Under the pieces are notes generated by a model. It saw nothing but the letters and a program-made list of their open reading frames with translations. It was not told where the DNA came from and did not search any database. From NCBI GenBank assembly GCA_021829515.1, contig JAKBPM010000053.1, positions 1-5,399 of the forward strand: a DNA stretch of 5,399 nt, read 5' to 3'. Shown one piece after another: positions 1 through 5,226 of the stretch (position 1 is its first letter; each line of letters begins with the position of its first letter). A program made the position numbers and the translations under genes. This DNA is from Nitrospirota bacterium (GTDB lineage: Bacteria > Nitrospirota_A > Leptospirillia > Leptospirillales > Leptospirillaceae).

Positions 1-18
1 AAACTCTTTCTATTTGAA

Positions 19-84
19 CTTCTTGTCCCCGCATTCCCCCTCTTGGCCTATACGGCCCAAGAAGGGGAATGCGGGGACAGGAGG
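19..84. repeat. Long GC-rich inverted repeat (hairpin)
   Basis: Positions 24-39 (TGTCCCCGCATTCCCC) pair perfectly with 64-79. After one C/A mismatch (40/63) the stem continues through 41-46 with 57-62 and closes near 47-48 with 54-55 around a short TATAC loop. The outer side extends to about 19/84 with two G-U pairs. The stem is therefore close to 30 bp. Neither side is followed by a clear T-run, so a classic intrinsic terminator is not obvious. It could end transcripts of the minus-strand operon, protect their 3' ends, or be a dispersed palindromic element. Confidence 0.85.
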
Positions 85-477
85 GGAAGAGGATAAGTGA
101 AAAACAGGATCTGGCAAGATGTGCGTGAGTTTTTTCTGAATTTCGTACTCATCGACGGATGATTGCAACCAAAGCCAGCCATCCCCGATAAAGGATTTTT
201 GGGCTGGACTGTGGTTTATTTTTCTTAAGATCCCCTAACAAACATGAATTTATGGAGCAAAGGCGTTCAATCTTTTCATTTTTCAGAAAAACGACACAAC
301 GGTTCTGATAGATCCTCTTCATAGCCGGCCTCCCCCTCTTTATCAATCGAGAACGTTTCCATTTTCATCAAGAGACATCCAGAATTGCGACACAATCCTT
401 GCAGGCCATGGGAAACAATCCCGATCTACCTGAATCTGCCTGGATTTTCCTTGAGGGTCGATGAGATATGACCTCCA
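85..477. other. Stretch without a convincing gene
   Basis: No well-supported coding region is seen here. On the minus strand an ORF runs from 346 (TTG) or 322 (ATG) to 149. The ATG has a GGGGAGG ahead of it, but the 57-65 residue product is basic and has no recognisable motif. A loose inverted repeat (167-180 with 202-216, GCCAGCC/GGCTGG core) is followed on the plus strand by TATTTTTCTT. No plus-strand gene lies before it, so I do not call it a terminator. Confidence 0.5.
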
Positions 478-936
478 TTATTGGGGGTTATCCATCATGG
501 AAATACGGGAAGTATCCGATATTTTTAATGCTGTTGGTTTGTGGATGGGGATGATGATGACTTCATATTGGCATGGGGAATGATGATTGTTTTGATCGGG
601 GAGGTTTGCTGTAAAGGTCTTCCCGCCAAGGACTGTCTTCCATATGATTTGGGTGATGTCATTGTCATGCTGAGAGGTCTTCGAGCTTTTGGGAGAATTT
701 TTCCTGAGTGTTTCTCTTTCTTTCCGGGTCATGATGAGAAAGTCTTCATTAATCCAGAGGATTAACTCATATTGATCCGAGAGGATGACGCAGTTTTCGA
801 AAGTTGCGAGTTGATCCGGCAACGAGTTCCATGGTGAGTCTTTTTCTCTCAATGGAGCTTTTTTGGGATTCCCGTCAAAAACCCTTATGTCGGCCATGAG
901 TGCCTTGATTTCCTCTGAAGTGATGATAGGTTCCAT
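478..936 (-). CDS. Small stand-alone PAS-domain protein
   Basis: The product has 152 residues, no signal peptide and no membrane segment, so it is probably a cytoplasmic sensor or adaptor. Residues about 46-133 follow a PAS fold of the PAS/PAC type. They contain a first strand with ILSD (51-54), LILWINEDFLIMT (58-70) matching the usual 'I..vN.aF...tg' helix, RKERETL (71-77) where 'y..eEl' is expected, and KNSPKSSKTSQHDND where 'KNPRiLkSgkhd' is typical. They end with IWKTVLGGKTF (98-108) and the closing strand YEVIIIPI (124-131). No kinase, GGDEF or AAA+ output domain follows; the frame stops at 478. The ATG at 936 has AAGGAG five bases upstream. It is 64 nt after the RGGF gene and may be co-transcribed. 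PAS assignment is by motif reading; ligand, partner and output are unknown. It could be a regulator of the operon or the remnant of a larger sensor. Confidence 0.75.
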   Translation of the reverse strand: MEPIITSEEIKALMADIRVFDGNPKKAPLREKDSPWNSLPDQLATFENCVILSDQYELILWINEDFLIMTRKERETLRKNSPKSSKTSQHDNDITQIIWKTVLGGKTFTANLPDQNNHHSPCQYEVIIIPIHKPTALKISDTSRISMMDNPQ

Positions 937-966
937 GATGGCTCCTTGTTAAGAAATGATAAAATT

Positions 967-983
967 CTGTTAAGTGAAAACAG
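967..983 (-). terminator. Weak AT-rich hairpin between RGGF gene and PAS gene
   Basis: CTGTT (967-971) pairs with AACAG (979-983). On the minus strand the stem is preceded by an A-run and followed by AATTTTATC, a terminator-like layout. The stem is only five pairs, so read-through into the PAS gene would be expected. This is weak evidence. Confidence 0.2.
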
Positions 984-1000
984 TGTTTTTTGAGAGATCG

Positions 1001-1567
1001 TTATTTCAGCGAAAAAAAACCGATCGAGGAGATTCTGTTATTGGTGGTCATAAAATTGATATTGTTCGAAGAATGAGTGATCGCCAGATTCAGACCGGTA
1101 TAATGCTGAATGAGAGCATTGTTCATTGTGTTCTGTATTTCAGTCAGTAGGGCATGGGGCGGATTGCTCAAATTAAGACTGGAAGAGTTTCCAGGGCCGA
1201 CTTGGATCAGGGAAACGGTCCCGCTCTTTGTCGACTGGACCGTTGCATTGCCGGAATTTATTTTGACGATCTGGGACTGTAATGATGAGTAGAACGCCTG
1301 TGTGCCGACGAGATTTCCATTGATGTAGGTAGCACTGGTAATTCCGATTGAATAATTCATGCCCTGTAGAAAAAATCCTCCCCTCATCCTCTCGAGGGTC
1401 TGGTTATTCACTGGCAGGATTTGCTGGAAAACAGGAGCGATTGGGTTTGCGTAAACCACTTCGCCAGAAAAAAAAGAAGAGAAGATCACGGCTACAAAAA
1501 GGACTGAACGAGACAGAAATCCCTTTTTCATTTTTTTATTCCAATCCTGGCGTCTGTCTCTATTCAC
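1001..1567 (-). CDS. Secreted RGGF protein, possibly FapE-like
   Basis: From GTG 1567 the product has 188 residues. Residues 1-21 are a long basic n-region, then a hydrophobic core (SVLFVAVIFSSFF), with likely signal peptidase cleavage after VVYA at residue 40. The mature part carries TLERMRGGF (57-65), YSIGITSATYING (72-84) and a C-terminal IQNT..N..IQ....LN motif (144-160). It has no cysteine. The RGGF plus 'Gi...inG' pattern and the place directly after the fapD-like gene agree with FapE, but this is from memory of the family and not an alignment. GTG 1567 is chosen because GGAGGAAGG lies just before it; ATG 1531 (176 residues, MKKGFLSRS start) makes a more usual signal peptide but has only a weak ribosome site. 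The role proposed is an extracellular or periplasmic amyloid accessory or minor fibre component. The RGG matches a double-glycine processing site. Confidence 0.8.
   Translation of the reverse strand: MNRDRRQDWNKKMKKGFLSRSVLFVAVIFSSFFSGEVVYANPIAPVFQQILPVNNQTLERMRGGFFLQGMNYSIGITSATYINGNLVGTQAFYSSLQSQIVKINSGNATVQSTKSGTVSLIQVGPGNSSSLNLSNPPHALLTEIQNTMNNALIQHYTGLNLAITHSSNNINFMTTNNRISSIGFFSLK
1376..1411 (-). other. Double-glycine leader-like motif in the RGGF protein
   Basis: Residues 53-64 (VNNQTLERMRGG) place hydrophobic residues at -12 (V), -7 (L) and -4 (M) before Gly-Gly at -2/-1. That is the spacing of leaders cut by C39 peptidases in bacteriocin systems. A C39 peptidase is encoded by the adjacent gene. 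Cleavage here is an inference. Confidence 0.45.
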
Positions 1568-1572
1568 GTTGA

Positions 1573-1581
1573 CCTTCCTCC
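1573..1581 (-). promoter_or_regulatory. Ribosome binding site deciding GTG start at 1567
   Basis: On the minus strand GGAGGAAGG ends five bases before GTG at 1567. The later in-frame ATG at 1531 has only GGAATAAAAAA ahead of it. This favours the GTG, at the cost of a longer n-region on the signal peptide. Confidence 0.6.
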
Positions 1582-1625
1582 AATGACACCCTATGTCTAG
1601 AATTTGTTGCCGGACCGATGAACGC

Positions 1626-2438
1626 TTATGGAATTCCAATCTTTGCAAATCCTCCCAACTCGAACTGATTGGGCCCCCCTTCGGTCAAAATCATGGTCCA
1701 GACATCCGGGACAATCCTGGCAAGATGGGTCGGACCCTTGACCCCCGCTGCAGTCCATTCGGATGGGCTATTAAAGGTTTTTCGCCCAAACATAAGGTTT
1801 TTTCCGGAGTGGACCATAAAGAAAAGATCACCCTGCCACTGCCGGACAAATCGCTTGCGCGATTCGATCCGGAGACCGAAAGCCGAGTCCCCTATCAATA
1901 CCTGGCGGTTCGTGACCCCTTTGATGACGACAAAGTGTTTGTACCCATGGACCTGAATCAGGGCGATTGCCGGAAGGTGAACCTGCTGGAGTCGATCCAG
2001 CGAGATCCGGTATCCGTCGGCCAGGTATCCGATCGATCCCAGGAATGACTTGATATCAAGAAGAGAGAAGCCTTCCTTCCGGATCTTATTTTTATCTCCA
2101 TGAAGGTACATATACTTGAAGGCTTCCTGCTCAGTTGTCGGCCGATCAAAACTATAGGTCATCAATGTTGCAACGGCGGCTGATCCACAGCTGAAATCAA
2201 ATTGCTGGGGTTGTACATTTGCAAAACGGAGTTCCCGGACGCTTTTGTTATGTACCGTGATGAATCCCGGTGGCCCAAAGGGAAGGATAACCCCTGCCTC
2301 TGCTGGAGGAATGCCGAAAAGCATCCAGAAACTGTAAATGACAGGGATGAAAAAGAGGATCCTGTTCAGGTGATTCCCTTTCTCGTGATTCTCTGCCGTC
2401 AGCTTCCGTTTTTCTTTCCGAATAAATGGCTCCACCAA
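1626..2438 (-). CDS. fapD: FapD-like C39 family cysteine peptidase
   Basis: The 270-residue product has a charged n-region, a hydrophobic segment at about 27-43 and a probable signal cleavage after PAEA at 48, so it should act in the periplasm. The C39 papain-like core spans about 75-210. It shows QQFDFSCGSAAVATL with nucleophile Cys84 and the oxyanion Gln at 78 or 79, EGFSLLDIK (122-130), HGYKHFVVIKGV with His168, and LIGDSAFG with Asp184. Most relatives have Asp-Pro where this has Asp-Ser. There is no ABC-transporter domain, unlike bacteriocin exporters, which fits FapD, the stand-alone C39-like protein of Pseudomonas fap operons. About 60 residues follow the peptidase core. The frame begins at TTG 2438, with TAGGA six bases upstream and overlapping the preceding stop; GTG 2435 is possible. 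The gap to the upstream gene is 7 nt, so translation is probably coupled. The natural substrate of FapD is not settled to my knowledge. Confidence 0.85.
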   Translation of the reverse strand: MVEPFIRKEKRKLTAENHEKGNHLNRILFFIPVIYSFWMLFGIPPAEAGVILPFGPPGFITVHNKSVRELRFANVQPQQFDFSCGSAAVATLMTYSFDRPTTEQEAFKYMYLHGDKNKIRKEGFSLLDIKSFLGSIGYLADGYRISLDRLQQVHLPAIALIQVHGYKHFVVIKGVTNRQVLIGDSAFGLRIESRKRFVRQWQGDLFFMVHSGKNLMFGRKTFNSPSEWTAAGVKGPTHLARIVPDVWTMILTEGGPNQFELGGFAKIGIP

Positions 2439-2445
2439 TCATTTC

Positions 2446-2847
2446 CTAATGCATGGAAACATTTAATTGCACCAGATTCTGGATAACGACGTTGCTCCCC
2501 GTATTTTGAATCACATTGACGACGCCCGAGGCAGAGCCCAACGCATGTCCGGAAATATTGTTATTCATCTGGCTTGACGTTACCGTGGAGGATAATGTTC
2601 CGTTTAACGTTGCCGAAATCTGACCATCATTGGTAAATGAAAATCCCCCCATTCCCCTGGTGTTGGAAAGGACTTGATGCGATACGGGATATTCCAGAAA
2701 ATCGGAGTTTCCCCGATAGGGAGAGGAAGGAGCGTCCTCGAACAGATCGCCGGCCCATGCAGTATCGGAAAAAACAACGAGAGCTGTCAGGGTGATCAAA
2801 AAAGTGGCTTTTCCCTTCAGGCTTTCAGACCATTTTTTCGTGTTCAT
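2446..2847 (-). CDS. Secreted single-repeat amyloid-like protein
   Basis: The 133-residue product has a signal peptide (KGKATFLITLTALVVF core) with likely cleavage after AWA at 32. The mature chain is about 101 residues and lacks cysteine. It contains LSNTRGMGGFSF (60-71), recalling the RGGF of the downstream protein, and a Ser/Thr/Asn-rich middle. At the C-terminus, residues 108-130 align without gaps to the repeats of the 530-residue protein: the G.vNV.QN.G.N.V.Q pattern shares ten of 23 positions with its fifth repeat. Both proteins end in V.(V/M)H. ATG 2847 has GAGGG eight bases upstream. It is separated from the amyloid gene by 93 nt containing a hairpin, and from fapD by 7 nt. A minor subunit or nucleator (FapA/FapB-like role) is the favoured inference. 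The exact fap equivalent cannot be assigned. Confidence 0.75.
   Translation of the reverse strand: MNTKKWSESLKGKATFLITLTALVVFSDTAWAGDLFEDAPSSPYRGNSDFLEYPVSHQVLSNTRGMGGFSFTNDGQISATLNGTLSSTVTSSQMNNNISGHALGSASGVVNVIQNTGSNVVIQNLVQLNVSMH
2458..2526 (-). repeat. Single amyloid-type repeat in the 133-residue protein
   Basis: Residues 108-130 contain VNVIQNTGSNVVIQ in register with VNVQQNNGANNALQQ and its relatives in the neighbouring 530-residue protein. Conserved positions are G108, N111, V112, Q114, N115, G117, N119, V121, Q123 and V130. The homology is read by eye. Confidence 0.7.
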
Positions 2848-2888
2848 TCTTGTTTCCCTCTGTTTTCAGCCATCATCCATCAATAGAC

Positions 2889-2921
2889 AAAAGGAGGGCC
2901 GGGATCCATTGTCTCCCGGCC
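2889..2921 (-). terminator. Intercistronic hairpin with T-tract (attenuator)
   Basis: On the minus strand, 20 nt after the stop of the amyloid gene, GGCCGGGA (2921-2914) pairs perfectly with TCCCGGCC (2904-2897) around a nine-base loop. CTCC and TTTT (2892-2889) follow. The stem is very GC-rich, but the T-run is short and four bases away, so partial termination or 3'-end stabilisation is likelier than a complete stop. The effect would be more amyloid mRNA than mRNA for the four downstream genes. Confidence 0.7.
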
Positions 2922-2940
2922 TTTCTCCCAGAGCTTGTTC

Positions 2941-4533
2941 TTAGTGGACAGCGACCGAAATGGACTGCTGAATGGAGCCGTTGCTGCCGTTGTTCTGAGA
3001 AATATTCATGTTTCCTGTTGCTTTCTGAAATGCGTTGCCAGAAAGCGTGTTTGTCAGAGCAACGTTGGTGAGGGTTGCCGAATTGCCGGAAACCGTCCCG
3101 CTCAAGGTGCTGGAGGATGTGGCAGCGATAAGAGAAGAAACTGCGCTGTTGACCCCGACCTCGATTCCTTGCTGATCGACATTGTTCGAGCCATTATCCT
3201 GCTGAACATTGATATTGCCCTTGGCACCATCGAATGAACTATTCTGAATCGAGTTCGAAAGTGGCGAAGAACTCACAGAGTTTGTATCGGAGGTGACGGT
3301 AGCCGTTTGTGCCATACTCATGGGTGCGAATACCCCACTATAGCTGCCACCGACTACATCGACTGCAGTTGCCTGTTGCAGGACATTGTTTGCACCGTTG
3401 TTCTGCTGGACATTGATTTGGCCTGTGGCACCCGCAAAAGAGCTGTTCTGGAGTGTGTTGGTCATCATGCTGGGGATGACAATACTAGTGCTTTTTGTCG
3501 TGCTCCCGATGTTTGAGACATTCGGATCAACAATCGGGGGGGCTGTCGTTGCTGGAGTTCCGGGAGGAGACGTTGAAATCCCCACTGCCGTGCTCTGTTG
3601 CAGGGCATTGTTTGCGCCGTTGTTTTGCTGGACATTGACATCGCCTGCGACACCCTGGAATGAAAAGCCCTTGATCATGTTTGATGGGTCATCCAGTTTT
3701 CCGTCAATAGTCGAGGTGTTGTTCGTCAGGGTTGCACTGTTGGAGCTTGCGCCAATGGAAGAGAAGCCGCTCACCGGACCGCCAACATATCCCACGGCAG
3801 TTGCCTGCTGGATGGCATTGTTCGCGCCGTTATTCTGCTGGGCATTGATATTCCCGGCGGCTTTCTGAAACGAATTGTCCTGCATCATGTTGCTCAATGG
3901 GGAATCCGTAACAGTGTTTGTGTTGCTTGAGCCAGTCATCGTGTTGGATGCGGATGCAGAGGCGTTTAAGGAACTGGCAGAGGCCGACGAAAGTGAAACT
4001 CCCACTGACGTGTTTTGTCCCATGGCGTTGTTGGAGCCGTTGTTTTGGACATCGTTGACATTCCCGGATGCACCAGAAAAGCTTGAATTCATGATGGTGT
4101 TTGTAAGTGTTTGTCCGGAATCGGTTTTCATTGTGCCACCACTGTCATAGCCACCCAGGGTGTTTTTGTTGGTATTGACTGTTGCACCATTGGAACTTGA
4201 TGCATCGACAGTTCCGATCGCCGAAGAACCGGGACCCTGATCAACCCCAACGGAAATGGACTGCTGGATCTGGTTGTTTGATCCGTTGTTCTGTCCCGCA
4301 TTCACATTGCCAATAGCTCCCTGAGCGGTCTTTCCGGACTGGGTGTTTTTGAGAGTGCTCCGGGAAAAGGAGTCTCCATTGTCCGCATTGTTCGTATTCC
4401 CTGTCACTGTTGCCGTGTCACTTCCTGTTCCGGTTCCGGATTGTGCCCATGCCGGGCTGGCAACCATAAGAACGGCTGCTGCGCTCATTGCGGTCAATCC
4501 CGCCATCAACTTTCTTTTTTTGCTTCTTGTCAT
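2941..4533 (-). CDS. Seven-repeat secreted amyloid subunit, FapB/FapC-like
   Basis: The 530-residue product starts with a signal peptide (MTRSKKRKLMAG, then a hydrophobic core) cleaved probably after SPAWA at residue 30. The rest is low-complexity, rich in Asn, Ser, Thr, Gly and Gln. Seven repeats begin at residues 75, 157, 227, 297, 371, 439 and 507. The core is G-N-(I/V)-N-x-x-Q-N-N-G-(A/S)-N-N-x-x-x-Q, each usually preceded by a short 'SF.gA.G' segment and separated by variable Ser/Thr-rich linkers. The G-N-I-x-V-x4-G-x-N-N spacing matches the Fap repeat as I recall it (GNIGVNVAAGxNN), and it also resembles curlin's Q.G..N....Q. No cysteine is present, so the C-terminal CxxC described for Pseudomonas FapB/FapC is missing. 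The last repeat ends at the C-terminus (VAVH). ATG 4533 has GGAGG seven bases upstream and is first in the operon after a sigma-54 promoter. Export and polymerisation into extracellular biofilm fibres is inferred. Confidence 0.85.
   Translation of the reverse strand: MTRSKKRKLMAGLTAMSAAAVLMVASPAWAQSGTGTGSDTATVTGNTNNADNGDSFSRSTLKNTQSGKTAQGAIGNVNAGQNNGSNNQIQQSISVGVDQGPGSSAIGTVDASSSNGATVNTNKNTLGGYDSGGTMKTDSGQTLTNTIMNSSFSGASGNVNDVQNNGSNNAMGQNTSVGVSLSSASASSLNASASASNTMTGSSNTNTVTDSPLSNMMQDNSFQKAAGNINAQQNNGANNAIQQATAVGYVGGPVSGFSSIGASSNSATLTNNTSTIDGKLDDPSNMIKGFSFQGVAGDVNVQQNNGANNALQQSTAVGISTSPPGTPATTAPPIVDPNVSNIGSTTKSTSIVIPSMMTNTLQNSSFAGATGQINVQQNNGANNVLQQATAVDVVGGSYSGVFAPMSMAQTATVTSDTNSVSSSPLSNSIQNSSFDGAKGNINVQQDNGSNNVDQQGIEVGVNSAVSSLIAATSSSTLSGTVSGNSATLTNVALTNTLSGNAFQKATGNMNISQNNGSNGSIQQSISVAVH
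2947..4311 (-). repeat. Seven tandem protein-coding repeats with variable linkers
   Basis: The 69-base repeat cores lie at 4311-4243, 4065-3997, 3855-3787, 3645-3577, 3423-3355, 3219-3151 and 3015-2947. Period lengths are 82, 70, 70, 74, 68 and 68 residues. The central repeats (third to fifth) are closest to each other (QQNNGANN); the first, second and last use GSNN or GSNG. The DNA is much less uniform than the protein, so this is an old array and not a recent slippage product. Confidence 0.9.
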
Positions 4534-4540
4534 TTTAAAT

Positions 4541-4545
4541 CCTCC
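4541..4545 (-). promoter_or_regulatory. Strong ribosome binding site of the amyloid gene
   Basis: GGAGG on the minus strand lies seven bases before ATG 4533, with an AT-rich spacer (ATTTAAA). It is among the strongest ribosome sites in the window, consistent with high expression of this product. Confidence 0.8.
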
Positions 4546-4630
4546 AGATAGAGAATGATTAAGTTTGAATCCGCCAGATTATCTTCATTGCCGTTCTCGA
4601 TCATGGCATACGAGACAACGTTGACATTTG

Positions 4631-4646
4631 AGCAATACCTGTGCCA
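4631..4646 (-). promoter_or_regulatory. Sigma-54 (RpoN) promoter
   Basis: The minus strand reads TGGCACAGGTATTGCT. This has the -24 element TGGCAC, a five-base spacer and the -12 element TTGCT, matching consensus TGGCAC-N5-TTGCW at every defined position. The predicted start is near 4620, giving a leader of about 87 nt before ATG 4533. Sigma-54 promoters need an AAA+ enhancer-binding activator; none is encoded in this window. Confidence 0.85.
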
Positions 4647-4807
4647 TCCCTAAAAATCCCAAAGGAATCAGGTCTTGTTTAAAATATTTATTATTTTTTA
4701 TGTGGTTATTGTTAGAAATGTTTCCGATGATAGATAGGGTAAGGAATTTTAAAACTTCTGCATGATTAAAATTGTTCTCTCTCTTTACATTTTCCCCGGT
4801 CTTTTTG

Positions 4808-4823
4808 TGTGATCTTCGTCACA
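4808..4823. promoter_or_regulatory. Palindromic activator site, TGTGA-N6-TCACA
   Basis: TGTGATCTTCGTCACA is a perfect dyad in its outer five bases. It fits the CRP/FNR-superfamily (CRP-type) consensus and equally TGT-N10-ACA, the NifA-type upstream activator sequence. It is centred about 195 bp upstream of the predicted sigma-54 start, in the range used by enhancer-binding proteins and too far for ordinary CRP class I/II contact. AT-rich DNA lies between. Confidence 0.55.
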
Positions 4824-4857
4824 ACTATTTATAAGTTAAGTTAAAAGATTAATAGTT
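4823..4857. repeat. AT-rich inverted repeat beside the activator site
   Basis: AACTATT (4823-4829) is repeated inverted as AATAGTT (4851-4857), with a TTAAG-rich spacer that contains AAGTTAAGTTAA. It touches the TGTGA-N6-TCACA palindrome. It may be a second protein-binding dyad or only AT-rich coincidence. Confidence 0.4.
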
Positions 4858-5050
4858 AGCAGTGTATATAAAGTGAACATTCAAAAGGTCTTTTTTAGGG
4901 AAATACTCATTTTCTGTCATGGGATCCTTAGGGTCAGATGCCAAAATAAAAACAGGTTCCTTCTGTAAAGCTTTTATGCGTTCCAGAAAAGGTGTTTTCA
5001 GGAACATATCGAGGAGGAAGGAGTGTTGTGATCGGAATTTTGAACGAATA

Positions 5051-5073
5051 GATCCTGGCCGGGTACCAGGATC
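5051..5073. repeat. Short perfect hairpin
   Basis: GATCCTGG (5051-5058) and CCAGGATC (5066-5073) form an eight-base stem around a seven-base loop (CCGGGTA). No T-run follows on either strand. It lies inside the possible polymerase remnant. Confidence 0.7.
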
Positions 5074-5185
5074 CTTCCTTGCGAGCCATCCGCAATCCGA
5101 CTCATTGGAGCCCGCGTGTCGGAGTTTCATGAGCAATGGAGAACCAAGAAGTATCTGGATATGATCGAGTTCCACGAGTGGAAGA

Positions 5186-5226
5186 AACGGCAACCCTCAT
5201 CGAGAGACCTTCTGGGGGTTGCCGTT
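5186..5226 (-). terminator. Strong hairpin, possible minus-strand terminator
   Basis: AACGGCAACCC (5186-5196) pairs perfectly with GGGTTGCCGTT (5216-5226), and the stem extends inward to 5199/5213 with one G-U pair, about 14 bp in all. On the minus strand it is followed by TCTTCC, a poor but T-containing tail. On the plus strand no T-run follows. It could end transcription of a gene entering from beyond 5399 on the minus strand. Confidence 0.45.

Noticed and set aside
167..216. Loose inverted repeat followed by a T-rich stretch on the plus strand
   Set aside because: The stem is interrupted, the loop is long and no plus-strand gene ends before it.
149..346. Minus-strand ORF of 57-65 residues
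   Set aside because: There is a GGGGAGG before the inner ATG, but no recognisable motif, signal peptide or neighbour context; it stays unproven.
1626..2438. Bacteriocin ABC exporter with C39 domain
   Set aside because: Only the peptidase core is present, with a signal peptide in front and no transmembrane or ATPase domain behind.
2947..4311. Regularly spaced repeats that could suggest a CRISPR array
   Set aside because: The repeats are 69 bases, vary in DNA sequence, stay in frame and lie inside a single long ORF with a signal peptide; they are protein repeats.
2941..4533. Assignment of the repeat protein as a curlin (CsgA)
   Set aside because: The core is one residue off the curlin Q.G..N.A...Q spacing, repeats are about 70 residues apart where curlin's are contiguous at about 22, and the neighbour is a FapD-like peptidase; no csg gene is present.
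2935..4558. Several plus-strand ORFs opposite the amyloid gene
   Set aside because: They are antisense shadows of a repetitive, biased coding sequence, with Cys/Leu/Phe-rich translations and no ribosome sites or domains.
4849..5193. Minus-strand ORF of 114 residues (TTG start) upstream of the operon
   Set aside because: It starts inside a hairpin, overlaps the possible polymerase remnant, has no ribosome site on that strand and no recognisable domain. The part from ATG 5006 to 4849 looks somewhat coding-like, so it is not fully excluded.
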